From: Amphibalanus amphitrite
Taxonomy: Eukaryota > Arthropoda > Thecostraca > Balanomorpha > Balanidae
NCBI RefSeq assembly: GCF_019059575.1
Contig: NW_024881501.1
Coordinates: 2,046,001-2,110,000, forward strand
Reading direction: 5' to 3'
Length of the DNA: 64,000 bases
The translations under genes and the position numbers were made by a program. Shown here one piece after another: positions 13,101 through 21,388 of this stretch. The notes under the pieces are model-generated. The model ran no database searches and was not told the DNA's origin. It saw only the letters and a list, made by a program, of their open reading frames with translations. Position 1 is the stretch's first letter. The number at the start of each line of letters is the position of its first letter.

Positions 13101-13456
13101 CCTGGAACTGGACATCCCAGGAAGGCAATGACAGAAATGCAATATGCTCAACTCAAAATATAGCCTTCTTGTCTGAAACATCCAGAACATCAATAAAATC
13201 AGCTACTGACAACATCCAAATGAACAACAGCAGAATCAATTAAAATTAATGACTCATTTAATAAACAGTTGTGGATCTGTAGCAAATGGGCAGTAGGCTA
13301 ATAAAGACATGCACAAAGAGCACCATACATACCTAAAATCACTGGATGTCTTGTTGGTGCCTTTCCTTTATTTCCATAGAACTTCCCAAAGGTAAGGGGT
13401 GTTGCAGAGGTGGTCCATATCAGACCAAAAACAATTATGCCATGAAATATTCTCAT
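928..13456 (-). CDS. PLA2G15: Lysosomal phospholipase A2 / LCAT-family acyltransferase (group XV-like), seven coding exons
   Basis: The coding exons, in transcript order, are 13456-13333, 13107-12968, 12537-12294, 8026-7799, 5862-5691, 4501-4379 and 1171-928. Every junction is GT-AG, the phases fit, and the exons sum to 1275 nt: 424 residues plus a stop. Residues 1-18 are a hydrophobic signal peptide. The LCAT-family oxyanion motif VPGDGGS is at 42-48. Cys64 and Cys87 match the N-terminal disulfide of the family. The motifs VPGFGT and GAPYDFRKAP follow in exon 3. The nucleophile elbow is THSYG with Ser201, and the catalytic Asp366 (AGDGTVN) and His398 (DADHMG) are in the last exon. Family members cleave or transacylate glycerophospholipid acyl chains in lysosomes or outside the cell. 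The length is close to vertebrate PLA2G15 (about 412 residues). The gene looks intact; its introns are filled with splice-site-derived minisatellites and transposons. A broader LCAT-like assignment is possible, but the exon-by-exon match favours PLA2G15. Confidence 0.93.
1158..1355. repeat. Minisatellite of copied exon-7 splice acceptors (proximal block)
   Basis: The real exon-7 acceptor (about 1161-1180) is followed upstream in the transcript by three further copies of the same segment (about 1219, 1271 and 1319). Each reads CTGTACCAG|GGTGGTGTACA on the minus strand, spaced by 48-60 bp of GACAGAC and GGTCAGCACGG linker. The array continues beyond the inserted hAT-type MITE at 4065. Confidence 0.85.
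1414..2487. mobile_element. TTAA-flanked MITE inserted in the left arm of the hAT element
   Basis: TTAA at 1410-1413 and 2488-2491 flanks inverted ends AGGTAGTGTGCCA...TGGCACACTACCT. Without it, the left arm of the hAT MITE joins cleanly and matches the right arm. This differs in sequence from the CCCGCGCC-ended TTAA families elsewhere. It is non-coding and carries a GC-rich hairpin at 1729-1950. Confidence 0.8.
1729..1950. repeat. GC-rich inverted repeat (about 76-bp arms)
   Basis: 1729-1804 is the reverse complement of 1874-1950, nearly without mismatch, around a 69-bp spacer. The start of the left arm is also repeated directly near 1851. The segment is very GC-rich compared with the AT-richer element around it, so it may be a separate small insertion. 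Confidence 0.8.
2684..3872. mobile_element. TTAA-flanked MITE, family 1 copy A (CCCGCGCC ends)
   Basis: TTAA at 2680-2683 and 3873-3876 flanks CCCGCGCCCTGGTGGGG...CCACCAGGGCGCGGG. Just inside each end is a G-run, a GCTATTTTTTGC-type core and a C-run that can fold on itself (2721-2752; 3831-3860). The interior has AGGTCA/GGTCAGGTCA clusters (2870-3210) and several TGACGTCA sites. A near-full copy in the opposite orientation is at 47735-48944. No transposase frame is present. Confidence 0.85.
4065..4199. repeat. Minisatellite of copied exon-7 acceptors (distal block)
   Basis: After the hAT insertion the array resumes with two more copies of the acceptor-bearing unit (about 4099 and 4156), separated by the GGTCAGCACGG linker. 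It fades out at about 4200, where ordinary intron sequence continues to the exon-6 donor at 4378. Confidence 0.8.
4379..4501 (-). CDS. PLA2G15: PLA2G15-like coding exon 6
   Basis: This exon encodes residues 303-343: DINYTVGWEMRKDTAGLLD and PPGVSMYCVYGNG, matching the conserved GW-MR-DT-GL and PPGV-CLYG blocks. The acceptor is CTCCCTCAG (4502-4503) and the donor is GAG|GTGGGC (4378). Confidence 0.92.
4504..5262. repeat. Intronic minisatellite with GGGTCAGAGACAGGCGCGAC core
   Basis: About twenty tandem units of roughly 34-40 bp share the core GGGTCAGAGACAGGCGCGAC, separated by variable A/G-rich linkers (GCAGAGGGAGGGGA type). It starts directly at the exon-6 acceptor. A copy of the acceptor and the first bases of exon 6 is at about 4590-4622. 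On the coding strand the array is a long pyrimidine-rich tract. The long Arg/Gly/Asp-rich frames over it are artefacts. Confidence 0.9.
5263..5690. other. Intron 5 remainder with two 50-60 bp direct repeats
   Basis: There is no coding signal beyond the neighbouring exons. A segment around CTCCACCGGCGAGACAGCAG is duplicated (about 5508-5545 and 5568-5605). The tract next to the exon-5 donor is GC-rich (CCGGCCGGCCGGCC at 5662). Confidence 0.5.
5691..5862 (-). CDS. PLA2G15: PLA2G15-like coding exon 5
   Basis: This exon encodes residues 246-303, the cap domain: YNLNVWELSG, RQEQRTSPSLAFLSPS, QAWPKDYVFLSTPETNYT and NVQQFF. These correspond to the REQQRSAVST, EKVFVQTPTINYT and YRKFF parts of group XV phospholipase. 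The acceptor is GCCCCCAG|GGTA and the donor is CAC|GTGAGTG (5690). Confidence 0.9.
5863..7440. other. Intron 4, proximal part, with duplicated acceptor segments
   Basis: Next to the exon-5 acceptor, the segment TACCCTGGGGG (acceptor plus first exon bases, read on the plus strand) occurs three times between 5859 and 5931. The rest is unassigned intron. 6500-6800 is AT-richer. 6890-7090 is GC-rich with repeated GATAATCCCGC/GGTGAC motifs near 6955-7050. No second gene is seen. Confidence 0.5.
7441..7568. repeat. Short GC-rich minisatellite (about 21-bp unit)
   Basis: Six or so tandem units of ACCCCGACCCACAGGGCCCG type lie in intron 4, 230 bp from the exon-4 donor. They explain the repetitive Pro/Arg/Gly-rich open frames over this area. 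Confidence 0.85.
7799..8026 (-). CDS. PLA2G15: PLA2G15-like coding exon 4 (catalytic serine)
   Basis: This exon encodes residues 170-245. After ELGVFLANLTRLTEQVYY comes the strand RRVVLVTHSYG, with the nucleophile Ser201. Then come LTLHWLHSRPQAWKDKF and WVSLAGPFAG, close to the family's QPQAWKDKYI and SLGAPWGG. The acceptor lies in a C-rich tract ending CGGCAG, and the donor is CAG|GTGAGC (7798). Confidence 0.93.
8027..8886. other. Intron 3, exon-4 side
   Basis: A G-rich tract (8030-8110) next to the exon-4 acceptor reads as a polypyrimidine tract on the gene's strand. Beyond it I see no gene, RNA or clear repeat up to the SINE. Confidence 0.45.
8887..9210 (+). mobile_element. tRNA-derived SINE copy 1
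   Basis: The 5' part resembles a tRNA: an A-box-like TCGTAACTCAATTGACAGGG and a B-box-like GGTTCGGGTTGC. The body shares blocks with the copy at 33463: CACGTTAAACTTTG, GCGCGATC and GCTTAGCG. It is diverged and has no functional tRNA fold. It lies within intron 3, opposite to the gene's orientation. Confidence 0.65.
9211..10477. other. Intron 3, central part, no feature recognised
   Basis: Mixed-composition intron. 9750-9800 repeats TTTAACACCGA three times. No coding or RNA signal is found. Confidence 0.45.
10478..11325. repeat. Large intronic minisatellite with 38-bp and 32-bp units
   Basis: About 24 tandem units are each centred on GGTACCAGACCGGGTGTCGG. A long 38-bp form and a short 32-bp form, lacking a CACCAG hexamer, are interspersed. 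A few units carry GTCGACAG or GGTACCGG variants. The array lies in intron 3 of the PLA2G15-like gene. Open frames over it on the minus strand (repeating WYPSVTA / TPGLVPQCH) are repeat translations. Confidence 0.92.
11326..12002. other. Intron 3, GC-rich unique part
   Basis: This GC-rich intronic sequence includes a poly-G run at 11500-11513 and an AT-richer patch at 11660-11720. No gene was recognised. Confidence 0.45.
12003..12293. repeat. Minisatellite of copied exon-3 ends with 5' splice donors
   Basis: The last ~35 nt of exon 3 plus its GTGAGTG donor are repeated in tandem, separated by poly-C spacers. On the minus strand, exon-end/donor junctions fall after 12294 (real), 12241, 12189, 12130, 12072 and 12013, so spacing is 52-59 bp. 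Each copy preserves CGCCCA|GTGAGTGCC and most of the codons for GAPYDFRKAP. The copy ending at 12130 is identical to the exon over the longest stretch. Confidence 0.92.
12294..12537 (-). CDS. PLA2G15: PLA2G15-like coding exon 3
   Basis: This exon encodes residues 89-169. It carries DNMKLTYN (matching DNIRLVYN of the family), VVPGFGTTD, the helix YFYHIVENMVTQLNYTR, and GAPYDFRKAP. The donor at 12293 is GTGAGTG. The exon end plus this donor is repeated five more times directly downstream in the intron. The frame stays open for about 200 nt past the donor, so use of a distal donor copy would not at once hit a stop. Confidence 0.92.
12538..12967. other. Intron 2 of the PLA2G15-like gene
   Basis: A 430-bp AT-richer intron with no repeats or genes recognised. 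It contrasts sharply with the GC-rich, repeat-filled introns 3-6. Confidence 0.7.
12968..13107 (-). CDS. PLA2G15: PLA2G15-like coding exon 2 (PGDGGS oxyanion motif)
   Basis: This exon encodes residues 42-88. PGDGGSK is the family oxyanion-hole loop. HYWC and DCF carry the two cysteines (Cys64, Cys87) that pair in the lid disulfide of family members, and LLWLNLDVLF matches the conserved IWLNLE segment. NKT at 55-57 is a possible N-glycosylation site. The acceptor is GATGTCCAG and the donor is GTGAGT (12967). Confidence 0.9.
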
Positions 13457-13464
13457 ACTGGCCT
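13333..13464 (-). CDS. PLA2G15: PLA2G15-like coding exon 1 (start codon, signal peptide)
   Basis: The exon begins after a good acceptor (TTGTTTTACAG) at 13465-13466, so an untranslated upstream exon is implied. The start codon is 13456-13454, the second ATG of the open frame; the earlier ATG at 13483 lies in the intron. It encodes residues 1-41: a basic-hydrophobic signal peptide (MRIFHGIIVFGLIW) and the run into the first beta strand (RHPVIL). It ends at a GTATGT donor (13332). The last codon is split with exon 2 to give the Val of VPGDGG. Confidence 0.88.
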
Positions 13465-14575
13465 CTGTAAAACAACCAATCAAACATGAGAGCAGTTAAA
13501 CAACACTAGACATCCAATCTTATATCCAGCATACATTACATACACAATACACATGTCACATACAGTGCACTTAGTATCACATTATGGAGGGAAAATATTT
13601 ATCAAATAACCCATCTGTTTTCATTAGTTTCCTAGCAGCATGATGAATGATGCCAGTGAATGATGACAGGCCCTGGCAGCCACTGATGAAACTCAAAGTT
13701 TTGGAAGATCACCAGTACTTCAACTTATTGAAGGTTCACCAGTAGTTTGCACTTTGGAAGACTGGCTAATTTACTAAGCCCCAAGCTGCAAGGCTGTCTC
13801 CATATAAACACTGCTTCTAAGCAGCATGGGCCAGGCCAGGTGACAAAAATGCACAAACCCAAACCAACCATGCTGGTAATCCACAACAGCACTAACATGC
13901 AGGCAGCAGGCTGCACCAAACTATACACACTGACACAATTTTTACTACAAAATTCAGCAGTCTTCACTTCTGACAAGAAAAATGCAATGTATGTCCATTA
14001 TTCCTGGCCAGCCCAGCCCTGCCCTATCCCATACATCATTTTCAGACAATCAGCACAGTGGTCCAATTCAGCGAAAGACATTTGATGGGTACTACCTATG
14101 GGCGGCTGGCCCGTTCCTGCACTAATCCACATAGATTCCGCAGTCCGCACCACACCACCAGTGTAATTTCTGCCTTTTTGTAATTTGTATAAATTATGTC
14201 AATAAGCAACTCATGTCAATAAGCAAAGTATGTCTTTGAAAACTTGAAATAAGAGGTAGGGGACCTTTACGCAAATACACCATCTGCATGCCAAACAAGA
14301 GTGTAAAACTTGAATGTACGCTCTACACACTACAGATGCCAATCACAGTGGTATTCACAGTGGTCCAAGTTGAAGTCAAAGTCTAGCCTGTACTGCCTTG
14401 GTCTAGCCCAAGTCTAGGTCGGAAACACGGAGGTCCCCAAGCGTTTTCGTTTTAATTATATGAATCCAATTAGTATCACAACATGCTATAATCCAACTAT
14501 CTAACATTCCCTGCCAGTAAAATGCAACAGCTTACCATTTAAAGCTGGCAAAATTGACCCCAAAACACCACATAC
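13465..14575 (-). other. Putative 5'-UTR intron and upstream sequence
   Basis: This AT-rich sequence lies upstream of the start-codon exon. The strong acceptor at 13465-13466 implies an intron reaching an upstream exon, and the best donor candidate is at 14574-14575. Short open frames here (13725-14085) show no recognisable domain. Confidence 0.45.
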
Positions 14576-14640
14576 CTCACCCCTCGCAACCGACGCTGAC
14601 GCCATGCTGGTTACGGCGGATGAACACAATTTATAAACAA
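14576..14640 (-). promoter_or_regulatory. Candidate TATA box and non-coding first exon of the PLA2G15-like gene
   Basis: On the minus strand, TTTATAAATT (about 14628-14638) is followed about 30 nt later by a GC-rich stretch ending GGGTGAG|GTATGT, a good donor (exon end 14576). Joining it to the acceptor at 13465 gives a short leader. Its own ATG would hit a TGA after the junction, so it would be untranslated or an upstream ORF. This is inference from signals and spacing only. Confidence 0.3.
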
Positions 14641-14807
14641 TCAAGGCTGCAAAGATATCAGATGCGTTTCGCGTGCACAATTTTTTATCGCAGCCAGAAA
14701 TGACAAACAATACCAAGGTTCTCAAATTGTTATGTCTAAAGCGCGGACAATTTTAAATTTGAGAAAAGCGATTATTACTCGATGAAATTCAAAGAGGTGT
14801 CCTAACC

Positions 14808-15119
14808 TAACCTAACCTAACCTAACCTAACCTACTGATTTTTGCCTACCGAGCTTAGAAACCTAACCTAACCTACTGATTTTGCCTACCAGGCATAAAG
14901 AAACCTAACCTAACCTAACCTAACCTAACCTACTGATTCTTGCCTACCGGGAATCCTAACCTAACCGAACCTAACCTAACCTAACCTAACCTAACCTACT
15001 GATTTTTGCCTACCAGGCATTAAGAAACCTAACCTAACCTAACCTAACCTAACCTACTGATTCTTGCCTACCGGGAATCCTAACCTAACCTAACCTAACC
15101 TAACCTAACCTAACCTACT
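14808..15119. repeat. Interstitial TTAGG (CCTAA) telomere-type repeat with regular spacers
   Basis: Runs of 2 to 9 CCTAA units alternate with spacers of the form CTACTGATTTTTGCCTACC plus a few bases (14834, 14873, 14930, 14996, 15054, 15117). TTAGG is the ancestral arthropod telomere repeat. The spacer-punctuated structure indicates an internal satellite rather than a chromosome end. Confidence 0.85.
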
Positions 15120-15161
15120 GATTTTGCCTACCGGATAAGGAAATAGTTACTTGCAGGAATA

Positions 15162-15290
15162 GATTGCAGGCAATAGTAAATCAAATATTTTCAGGTTAAG
15201 TGGTCATGCATCAGGCTTCAGGCCTTCGGCCTGAAGCCAGATACATAACCATTTAACCTAAAAATATTTGATTTACTATTGCCTGTAATC
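15162..15290. repeat. Near-perfect hairpin (about 62-bp arms)
   Basis: 15162-15223 is the reverse complement of 15229-15290 with only a few mismatches, meeting at GGCCTTCGGCC. Transcribed, this would form a long hairpin with almost no loop. It could be a foldback element or a hairpin precursor; no target duplication is evident. Confidence 0.8.
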
Positions 15291-16474
15291 TCTCCTAAGG
15301 CATTGCCTTCGGCACTGCACTGCTTCGCCACGAGTTGGCCACAGACGAAAACATGTACAGTACAGGCGAAGAAATGTTGGACGAAGAATGAAAATATGTA
15401 CAGACAAAAAAATGCACGGACCAAAAAACGAAAATAAAGAAAATGCACGAACGAAAATATTTACGAACGAAACATTTCTGAAGACTTTTTCAGAAAAGTC
15501 GCTATCATTCGTCGACAGATCTGGCGCATCTCGTGAGGCGCTTTACCGAAAAAGAAAATTACCGAATTCTCTTCTATTAAAAATTAAAAATACAGAACCG
15601 TAATTCCAAAATTATTTGTGTATATCTATTACTTTTTCATAAAATAGTTCCCCCCCCCACCCAAAACCCCGGTTTCCCACAGTTCCCCTAGTGTGTTGGG
15701 TTTTATGAAGATACTACATTTCTGCGTAATGGTATTTAACAACAATTGACATGTTGACAACAGACCGTCGTGCGGCTCCACCGAGATCGTGGTAAGAATA
15801 CGATTAGTTAGCTTTTGGTCTTAAAATTATCGATCAGATAACTGGAAACCACATTATTCTTACTAAACATGAGTTTCTCTATAGAATGATGTCTATATTA
15901 TAGGGATTAACTAATTTTGAAGCGGGGACCTCCATGTGTACCGCCCAAGTCTAGCCTTTGACTTCAACTTGAGTGCTTGCTGGCGACGCAGAAAGCGTAA
16001 TGACCTACCTACCTACCTGTTGTTCCTCGTGCGCAGCCGTTGTAACAAAGAGATATTGATATGGCCTTGACAAAGAGTACGAACAGAGTAACACCCAAGG
16101 TTTTATAGCTTTACTTATGCGACCGATAAGCCCAACCAAGAGAGGTGTTGATGTCACGCGCAGCACACCAATGGGCGCCCTGGGACGAATTGGGATAGCG
16201 ACGACCTCTGCGTATGCGGGCACCACGCGCCTTTGTTTATTTTCGGAATCAGCTGTTCGCAAGGTTACGCTTGGTTTCGCTGAGGATCGTGAATTTCAGG
16301 CCACAATAATCGAGCAAGGCTTGAGCTACCATATGATATGGAGTAAAAAAAAAAACTTTAGCAGGATCTCTCGAAACGCTTTCGCATAGCCGTAATAACT
16401 CCAATACAAGACTAACACGCCGTGCTGGCGACCTGAGGCCTTTTAACCAAGATTACTTTACTACTCCTTTTAAC
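15291..16474. other. Unassigned intergenic sequence
   Basis: An A-rich patch (15380-15480) repeats ACGAA/AAAATG motifs, and a poly-C run is at 15650. On the minus strand a TATAAAA-like site lies near 16105 inside an 85-codon open frame (16262-16005) that I do not recognise. No gene is supported. Confidence 0.4.
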
Positions 16475-16811
16475 CCCGGCAGAATATTCTGCCGGGTGTG
16501 ACAACTGACATCAAACGTCTGGTGACGTCGCAGACCTCGCTATACCGGCAATCGCCTTTCATCGGTGCGAACTGTGAAACAATTTCACACGAAAGCCACT
16601 AGAAAATAACACCAGCATGTGTTTCTCAAATATTCTGTAGGGTAGTAACTCACCAATTCACGCTATTTACACCTCCCAATACATATCCGCACGAAAGAAA
16701 CGCGCCACAATTCAATCATGTGGTGCGCCACGTTGAGTAGCAAAACCATCGGCATCACGAAAATCCGTCATGCCATTCTGCGGCTGGCGGCAGAATATTC
16801 TGCCGTCAGCC
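16475..16811. repeat. Paired copies of a perfect palindrome around CAGAATATTCTG
   Basis: CCCGGCAGAATATTCTGCCGGG is at 16475-16496, and a related longer palindrome centred on the same CGGCAGAATATTCTGCCG is at 16782-16811. They may mark the two ends of a ~330-bp non-autonomous element. No clear target duplication is seen. Confidence 0.45.
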
Positions 16812-16913
16812 GTGACGTCATACGTTAGAAGCTCCGCCCACTGATGCCTACTGCGCATGCGTCGTGAAATAATATTCCATAATATTTCGCGCTGAAATAG
16901 GCCTCTGAACTTT

Positions 16914-18315
16914 CCGCCGAGTGCTGGAGGGGTTCCCCCCTAAGATCTCGGAAAGTTACCTGCCGGCCGATTTTCAAAGTTCAAACGGCGTTGGAATTGG
17001 ATAGCCCTACCGCGGAACTACCTTGTTACCACATTTCATTGACCTCGGTCCAGCCGATGACGTCAGAGGTCAGGTCAAAGGTCGAATTTTCACCGTTTAT
17101 AGGCATTTCAAGAAATGTGTTGTAAAATCGAGTAAACGGCATGCTATTGAAAATCATCGATAGGGGAATGGTCCGTAGAACACATATTTTGCTAGTTGAG
17201 GTCATTGATACCAGGGCCTCGTTTCATAAAACGAGCTCGTAACGTACGCCGGTTTTTGGGCTTGCATTGCAAGCGCATGTGAAGCGATAAATTTATTTCC
17301 CCTTCTGCCTTCTGGTCTTGCTTGCTTGCAAGTCAAGGTCATGACCTGACCGGAAAGGGTCATGTTGCATATCGGTTGATCCGTACCTATCGTCGAGCTG
17401 AACACATCTGACGAGTTTTCACCGCTCTAGCACGTCTCTATCAAAAGTTATAGCCAAAAAACTGCTGGTGATCGTTCAAGACCTGAGATGACATCCTCAG
17501 GGGCATACGAAGGGGTCACAGATGCATTTTAAGATTCAGTGTGTCAACGATGTTTGAGAGCGTTTTGAACGACATTCGTCCAAATGAGGCGCGTTTCAAT
17601 TTTCTCCAAAAAAAAAATTGACCTAGTTATAGGTATAGGTAGGTATATCTAATGGAGAAGTCACAAAATTGACCTGACCTTAGGTTACAGATATCAAAAA
17701 TCCGAGATATATATTTTATACATAGTAGCCGTTTTCACGACGGCCATCTGGTACACATCTGGTGCACATTTGATGCAGATTAGGTGCAGATTTGGTCAAA
17801 TCAGGTTCAGTGTGTCTCTTACTAGCTATCGGCTATGGGTTGCACTAATTGCTGATATACCATACCTGCTTTGTCATATTATCAGAGAGTATCTAATCTT
17901 ATATCGATGAAAACACTGAAATAAATTCATAAAATACAGATATTTGCTGTAAAAGAGATTAGGTGCAGATTTGGTCAAATTAGGTGCACTCGCCGGATAG
18001 CCCGCCGTGAAAACGGCCATTGTTACTCATATAGTTAAATGCTGAAAGTTTCGAAGTGATCGTTCAGTCGGTGTAGACTGTAGCTACAGCGAGCCTTTGA
18101 ACTTTTTCTGAGGTAAGGTCACTTGACGTGACCTGGTGATCCTGACCTTGAATTGAACGACCCGGGTCTGAGATTTTCACAGAATTTGTGAAAATGATAT
18201 ATGAACAGGTGTACCGAAAACGGCGGCGCTCCGTTTTTGAGATAGGTAGGTATTCGTGAAAAAACTGAGGGAGGGGGGGGGCGTAAAAACGCCCCCTCCC
18301 CCAGCATGGCGCGGG
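16914..18315. mobile_element. Decayed TTAA-type MITE, family 4 copy K
   Basis: The right end is CCCCCAGCATGGCGCGGG followed by TTGG (decayed TTAA). Before it comes a G-run, CGTAAAAACG and a C-run (18270-18300). The left end (GTGCTGGAGGGGTTCCCCCC) is approximate. The body has GGTCAAAGGTC clusters and TGACGTCA. A relative at 22660-23238 shares the blocks GATCGTTCAGTCGGT and GGTCACTTGAC.TGACCTGGTGA. It is interrupted by the MITE at 17728. Confidence 0.6.
17728..18017. mobile_element. MITE with GCCGTTTTCACGACGGC ends, copy 1
   Basis: The inverted ends are GCCGTTTTCACGACGGCCATC and GCCCGCCGTGAAAACGGC. TA precedes the left end and CA follows the right, so a mutated TA target duplication (mariner-like) is plausible. 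The interior repeats AGGTGCAGATTTGGTCAAAT-type motifs. Further copies are at 55605-55864 and 59478-59748. Confidence 0.7.
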
Positions 18316-18319
18316 TTGG

Positions 18320-19050
18320 GAGTGTAACTGAAATCGTAAAGCAAAAAACGATTAGAGCTACTATTCATAGGTAATGGAAAGCAAAGCATCATCCCAATGT
18401 AGGGTAGACCGGGGCAAGGCGGCATGCGCACCTGTTTGACTCTGATAGGGATTAAATTAGGGGACAACGAAGGACAGCTTAACGCTTGTCAACCACTGAA
18501 CACTTGTCTTCATAACCTTACGGACAAAGTTCATGATTCACCCACCGGTAACGTGTCAAAAGGGAAAGTGATTTAAATCAAAATGGGCGTTTTGCCCCGG
18601 TACCGGGGCAAGGCGCCCCCTTCCGAGGTGTAAGGCGCACCACATGAAGTAATTAGCATAAAGCATTCCTGGGTGAAAACAAGCCTCTGCTGTATAGCTT
18701 TAGCACTGCGGTACGTATCTCAAAATTGTTGCTCATGACTGTAAGCCATAAATCAAGTTTGCTCCAGCCATTTTACTGGTGACATCTCCCCTTCCCTCCT
18801 ACGCGGCGGTTACATATAGATAATTGTATTATATGCTTTGTTACAGCGTAACTGTGGCAAAACACCCCCATGGGGCTGGGCTCCCTGCTCATGCTGCGCT
18901 GTGCCGCGTCAACTAAATTATGTTTTGTCACCTGACGCACCGACGGCGTAAATGATGCAAACTATGTTTGGCAAAAATAATCGAGTATCTCCCATGGAAA
19001 CTATGGCAGTACGCCTGCGTACTATCTTAACATTGAGTCACGAACTCATA
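18320..19050. other. Unassigned sequence
   Basis: Contains repeats of ACCGGGGCAAGGCG (18408, 18602). No gene or clear element boundaries. Confidence 0.4.
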
Positions 19051-19308
19051 GTGAAAATGTCGTGAATATTTCATGAAAATCACGTAAAACAATGGTCAGA
19101 AATGCGACCTTTGACCTGACCTGTGCGTCGTCGGCTGCAACTGGGTCAGTTAAATTGGGTCAGCAGATAGTTTCCCGGTGGGGCTATCGAACGCTAATTG
19201 AATTTTGAAAATCGATCAGTAACTTCTCGAGAACTCAAGTAAGGGGGGGCGTTTGCCCCTCCCCCTTTACGGGTGACAGGGTCCGGCAACAGCTCTACGG
19301 GGCGCGGG
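19051..19308. mobile_element. Right end of another TTAA-type MITE (copy L)
   Basis: The end GGGGCGCGGG precedes TTAA (19309-19312). A G-run / CGTTTG / C-run hairpin lies at 19241-19266, and TGACCTGACCT upstream matches the other TTAA families. The left end was not located. Confidence 0.5.
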
Positions 19309-19312
19309 TTAA

Positions 19313-21339
19313 GTGGCCGCTAGCCACCTCTGTCCCATGTGACTGTGCGATGATAGAAAAAAATGAAAATGGAATGAGACTAGGGTTACCCGCGTGCTCC
19401 GCAACGCGAAGAAGGGTTATTTTTTACCCGTGGGTATTGGGTTGGTCTGTGTCGATTTGGTTGGTATTCATTTGCTTCGATTGTTCGATTGCTTTTTGAC
19501 GGCCAAACATTTTGAAATGAAACAAAAAAGATGCATCGCATCGAGGTGCCCGTGTCGTATTATCATGCGTTCTACTTTAGAATGATTCGAAAACTGGCGT
19601 GAAGTCTTTTGAGGGCCATCGATGAATTTCGCTAAAAATGACAATGTAATGGTTTGGAACATTTACATTTTTAACAATGCTGTTGATCATCATGCAAAAA
19701 TGAAGGCTGAGCCTTGGACAGAATTGAATGCTCTTTCCAACGGTGCCATTTTAATTGCCAGAGATATCAGATCATTGAGCAAAACCCGTGTGATCAATAA
19801 AGTGGCACAAAATTGACAAACACCATTTTCTTCCGTGATTTGTACCACCTTGATTTGGAGCAATCAGCTTTTCACAATTTTCTCATGAGAGGCGGTACAT
19901 TTCTCTTGCCAACAGGCGTTGTTCCAACTCGCTCCGCTTAACAGTCACCTAAAAATAAAATCAATTCCAAAATCCGTCCGAAACGTCAATTTTCCACATA
20001 AAAGTGCCCTCCCCGGTGCACGTGGCGCGTGCCATCCCCTGCACCTCATACCATTCGATAGCCCGTTCAATTATCTACACGATGCTGTTTTTCCCGTGCC
20101 GGTCGGACCCCTGGTCACCAAGATATAGCACCGGGACCGGACCCGTGTCGGCCAAAATTTGCCGTTTTCGCCCGATTTTGCAAGCCGATTTATACATGTA
20201 AAGTCTATGACGCGAATTTGCACTTTTTGGACACGCGCCACGCACTCACTATCGACCCGATCGAGCTCAGACCCCTCAAAGGCACGTCGCACATCCTTGA
20301 TCTATGAGTTGTGCAAATTTCATCGGGCTAGGTGCAACGGTCTGGCCTGTAGTCCACGCAAAGCACGACCAAGTCGGGACCTCGGTAACGGACAGACGCA
20401 CCCTCCTCAAATAGTAATATAGATTATTCCGATGGCTAATCATTTGACCTCCAACCTTCGCGGGCCCAAGAGTTTGTCATCCCCCTGATGAATATTTCAG
20501 AGAGGTTCCGACGAGCGCTTCGGGATTGGATCGCAAATCTTTCAGTACCTTTTCACCATCAATGTGACGTCCTCTAGAGGAAAAAGAAAATGTATCTAGC
20601 TCCCTTGATGACGTCACAATGCGGTTTTTCCAGCTGCAAAAAAAAAACAGCTTCAGAGATAAAGACAAATTATGACATTGGTGATGCATATGAACTAGAA
20701 AAATAAATTGGTGGCCTGAGGTCAGAGGTCAGGTCAAAGAACCCGAGCTGGGGTCTGGGATGCCCCAACATCCGCCCGCCGCATCCGCCGCCATTGGCCG
20801 GCTATATTTAGCGCTGCGAGTCGGCGCTGTCGTCCGTCCCACTGCGGCGCCCAGTCCCACAGTCGACCGGTCCCAACTACTAGAGCAGCTGGAACAATGG
20901 CCTCGTTTACGCAGCGAAACTGATAACCTGTCAAATAGACGGAGAAAGTCGATGAAATTAAAGCGGCACAATTTGCGGTGAGAATGGGTGATGAGAATTG
21001 GTGGCCGCAGACATCCTAACCAGCACAGAGTGTTTACTTTAAACGGTTGAGCAAGTGGCCAAACTCACAGCTGATAACAGCTAATAGATCGTCGTAGCCT
21101 GTTGCCAGCTGTACTACGACTGCAATCCATCTTTGTGAAGAGGAATTACCGGACATCAGAGGAGAATCGGTCGCAGCCATAAAAAACGCATAAAAAAAAT
21201 CGGCATAAACGCATAAAAAAAGAGCTGCTGAGCTCTGACGAGCCCTGTGGGGTCCCTTTGAGACGAAATATGGCCAGCGTGGACCCTCAGCGGCCGATTG
21301 GCGCCGCAGGGACCCGAAGGGCCCCCTGGACCCGATGGG
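19313..21339. other. Unassigned intergenic sequence
   Basis: There are only short open frames without recognisable domains (for example 19394-19585 and 19622-19816). 20640-20650 is a short poly-A run. 20760-20900 is a GC-rich patch. Confidence 0.4.
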
Positions 21340-21388
21340 AGGGGCACGTGCCCCCTGTGCCCGCCCCCCCTCACTTGGCTACGCCACT
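21340..21388. mobile_element. Solo hAT-like terminus
   Basis: Read on the minus strand, the end is CAGTGGCGTAGCCAAGTGAG followed by a G-run. This is the common form of hAT MITE termini. A matching opposite end was not found nearby. Confidence 0.45.

Noticed and set aside
16005-16262. Short gene with a TATA-like element on the minus strand
   Set aside because: A single TATAAAA-like site and an 85-codon frame without domain or splice support are not enough.
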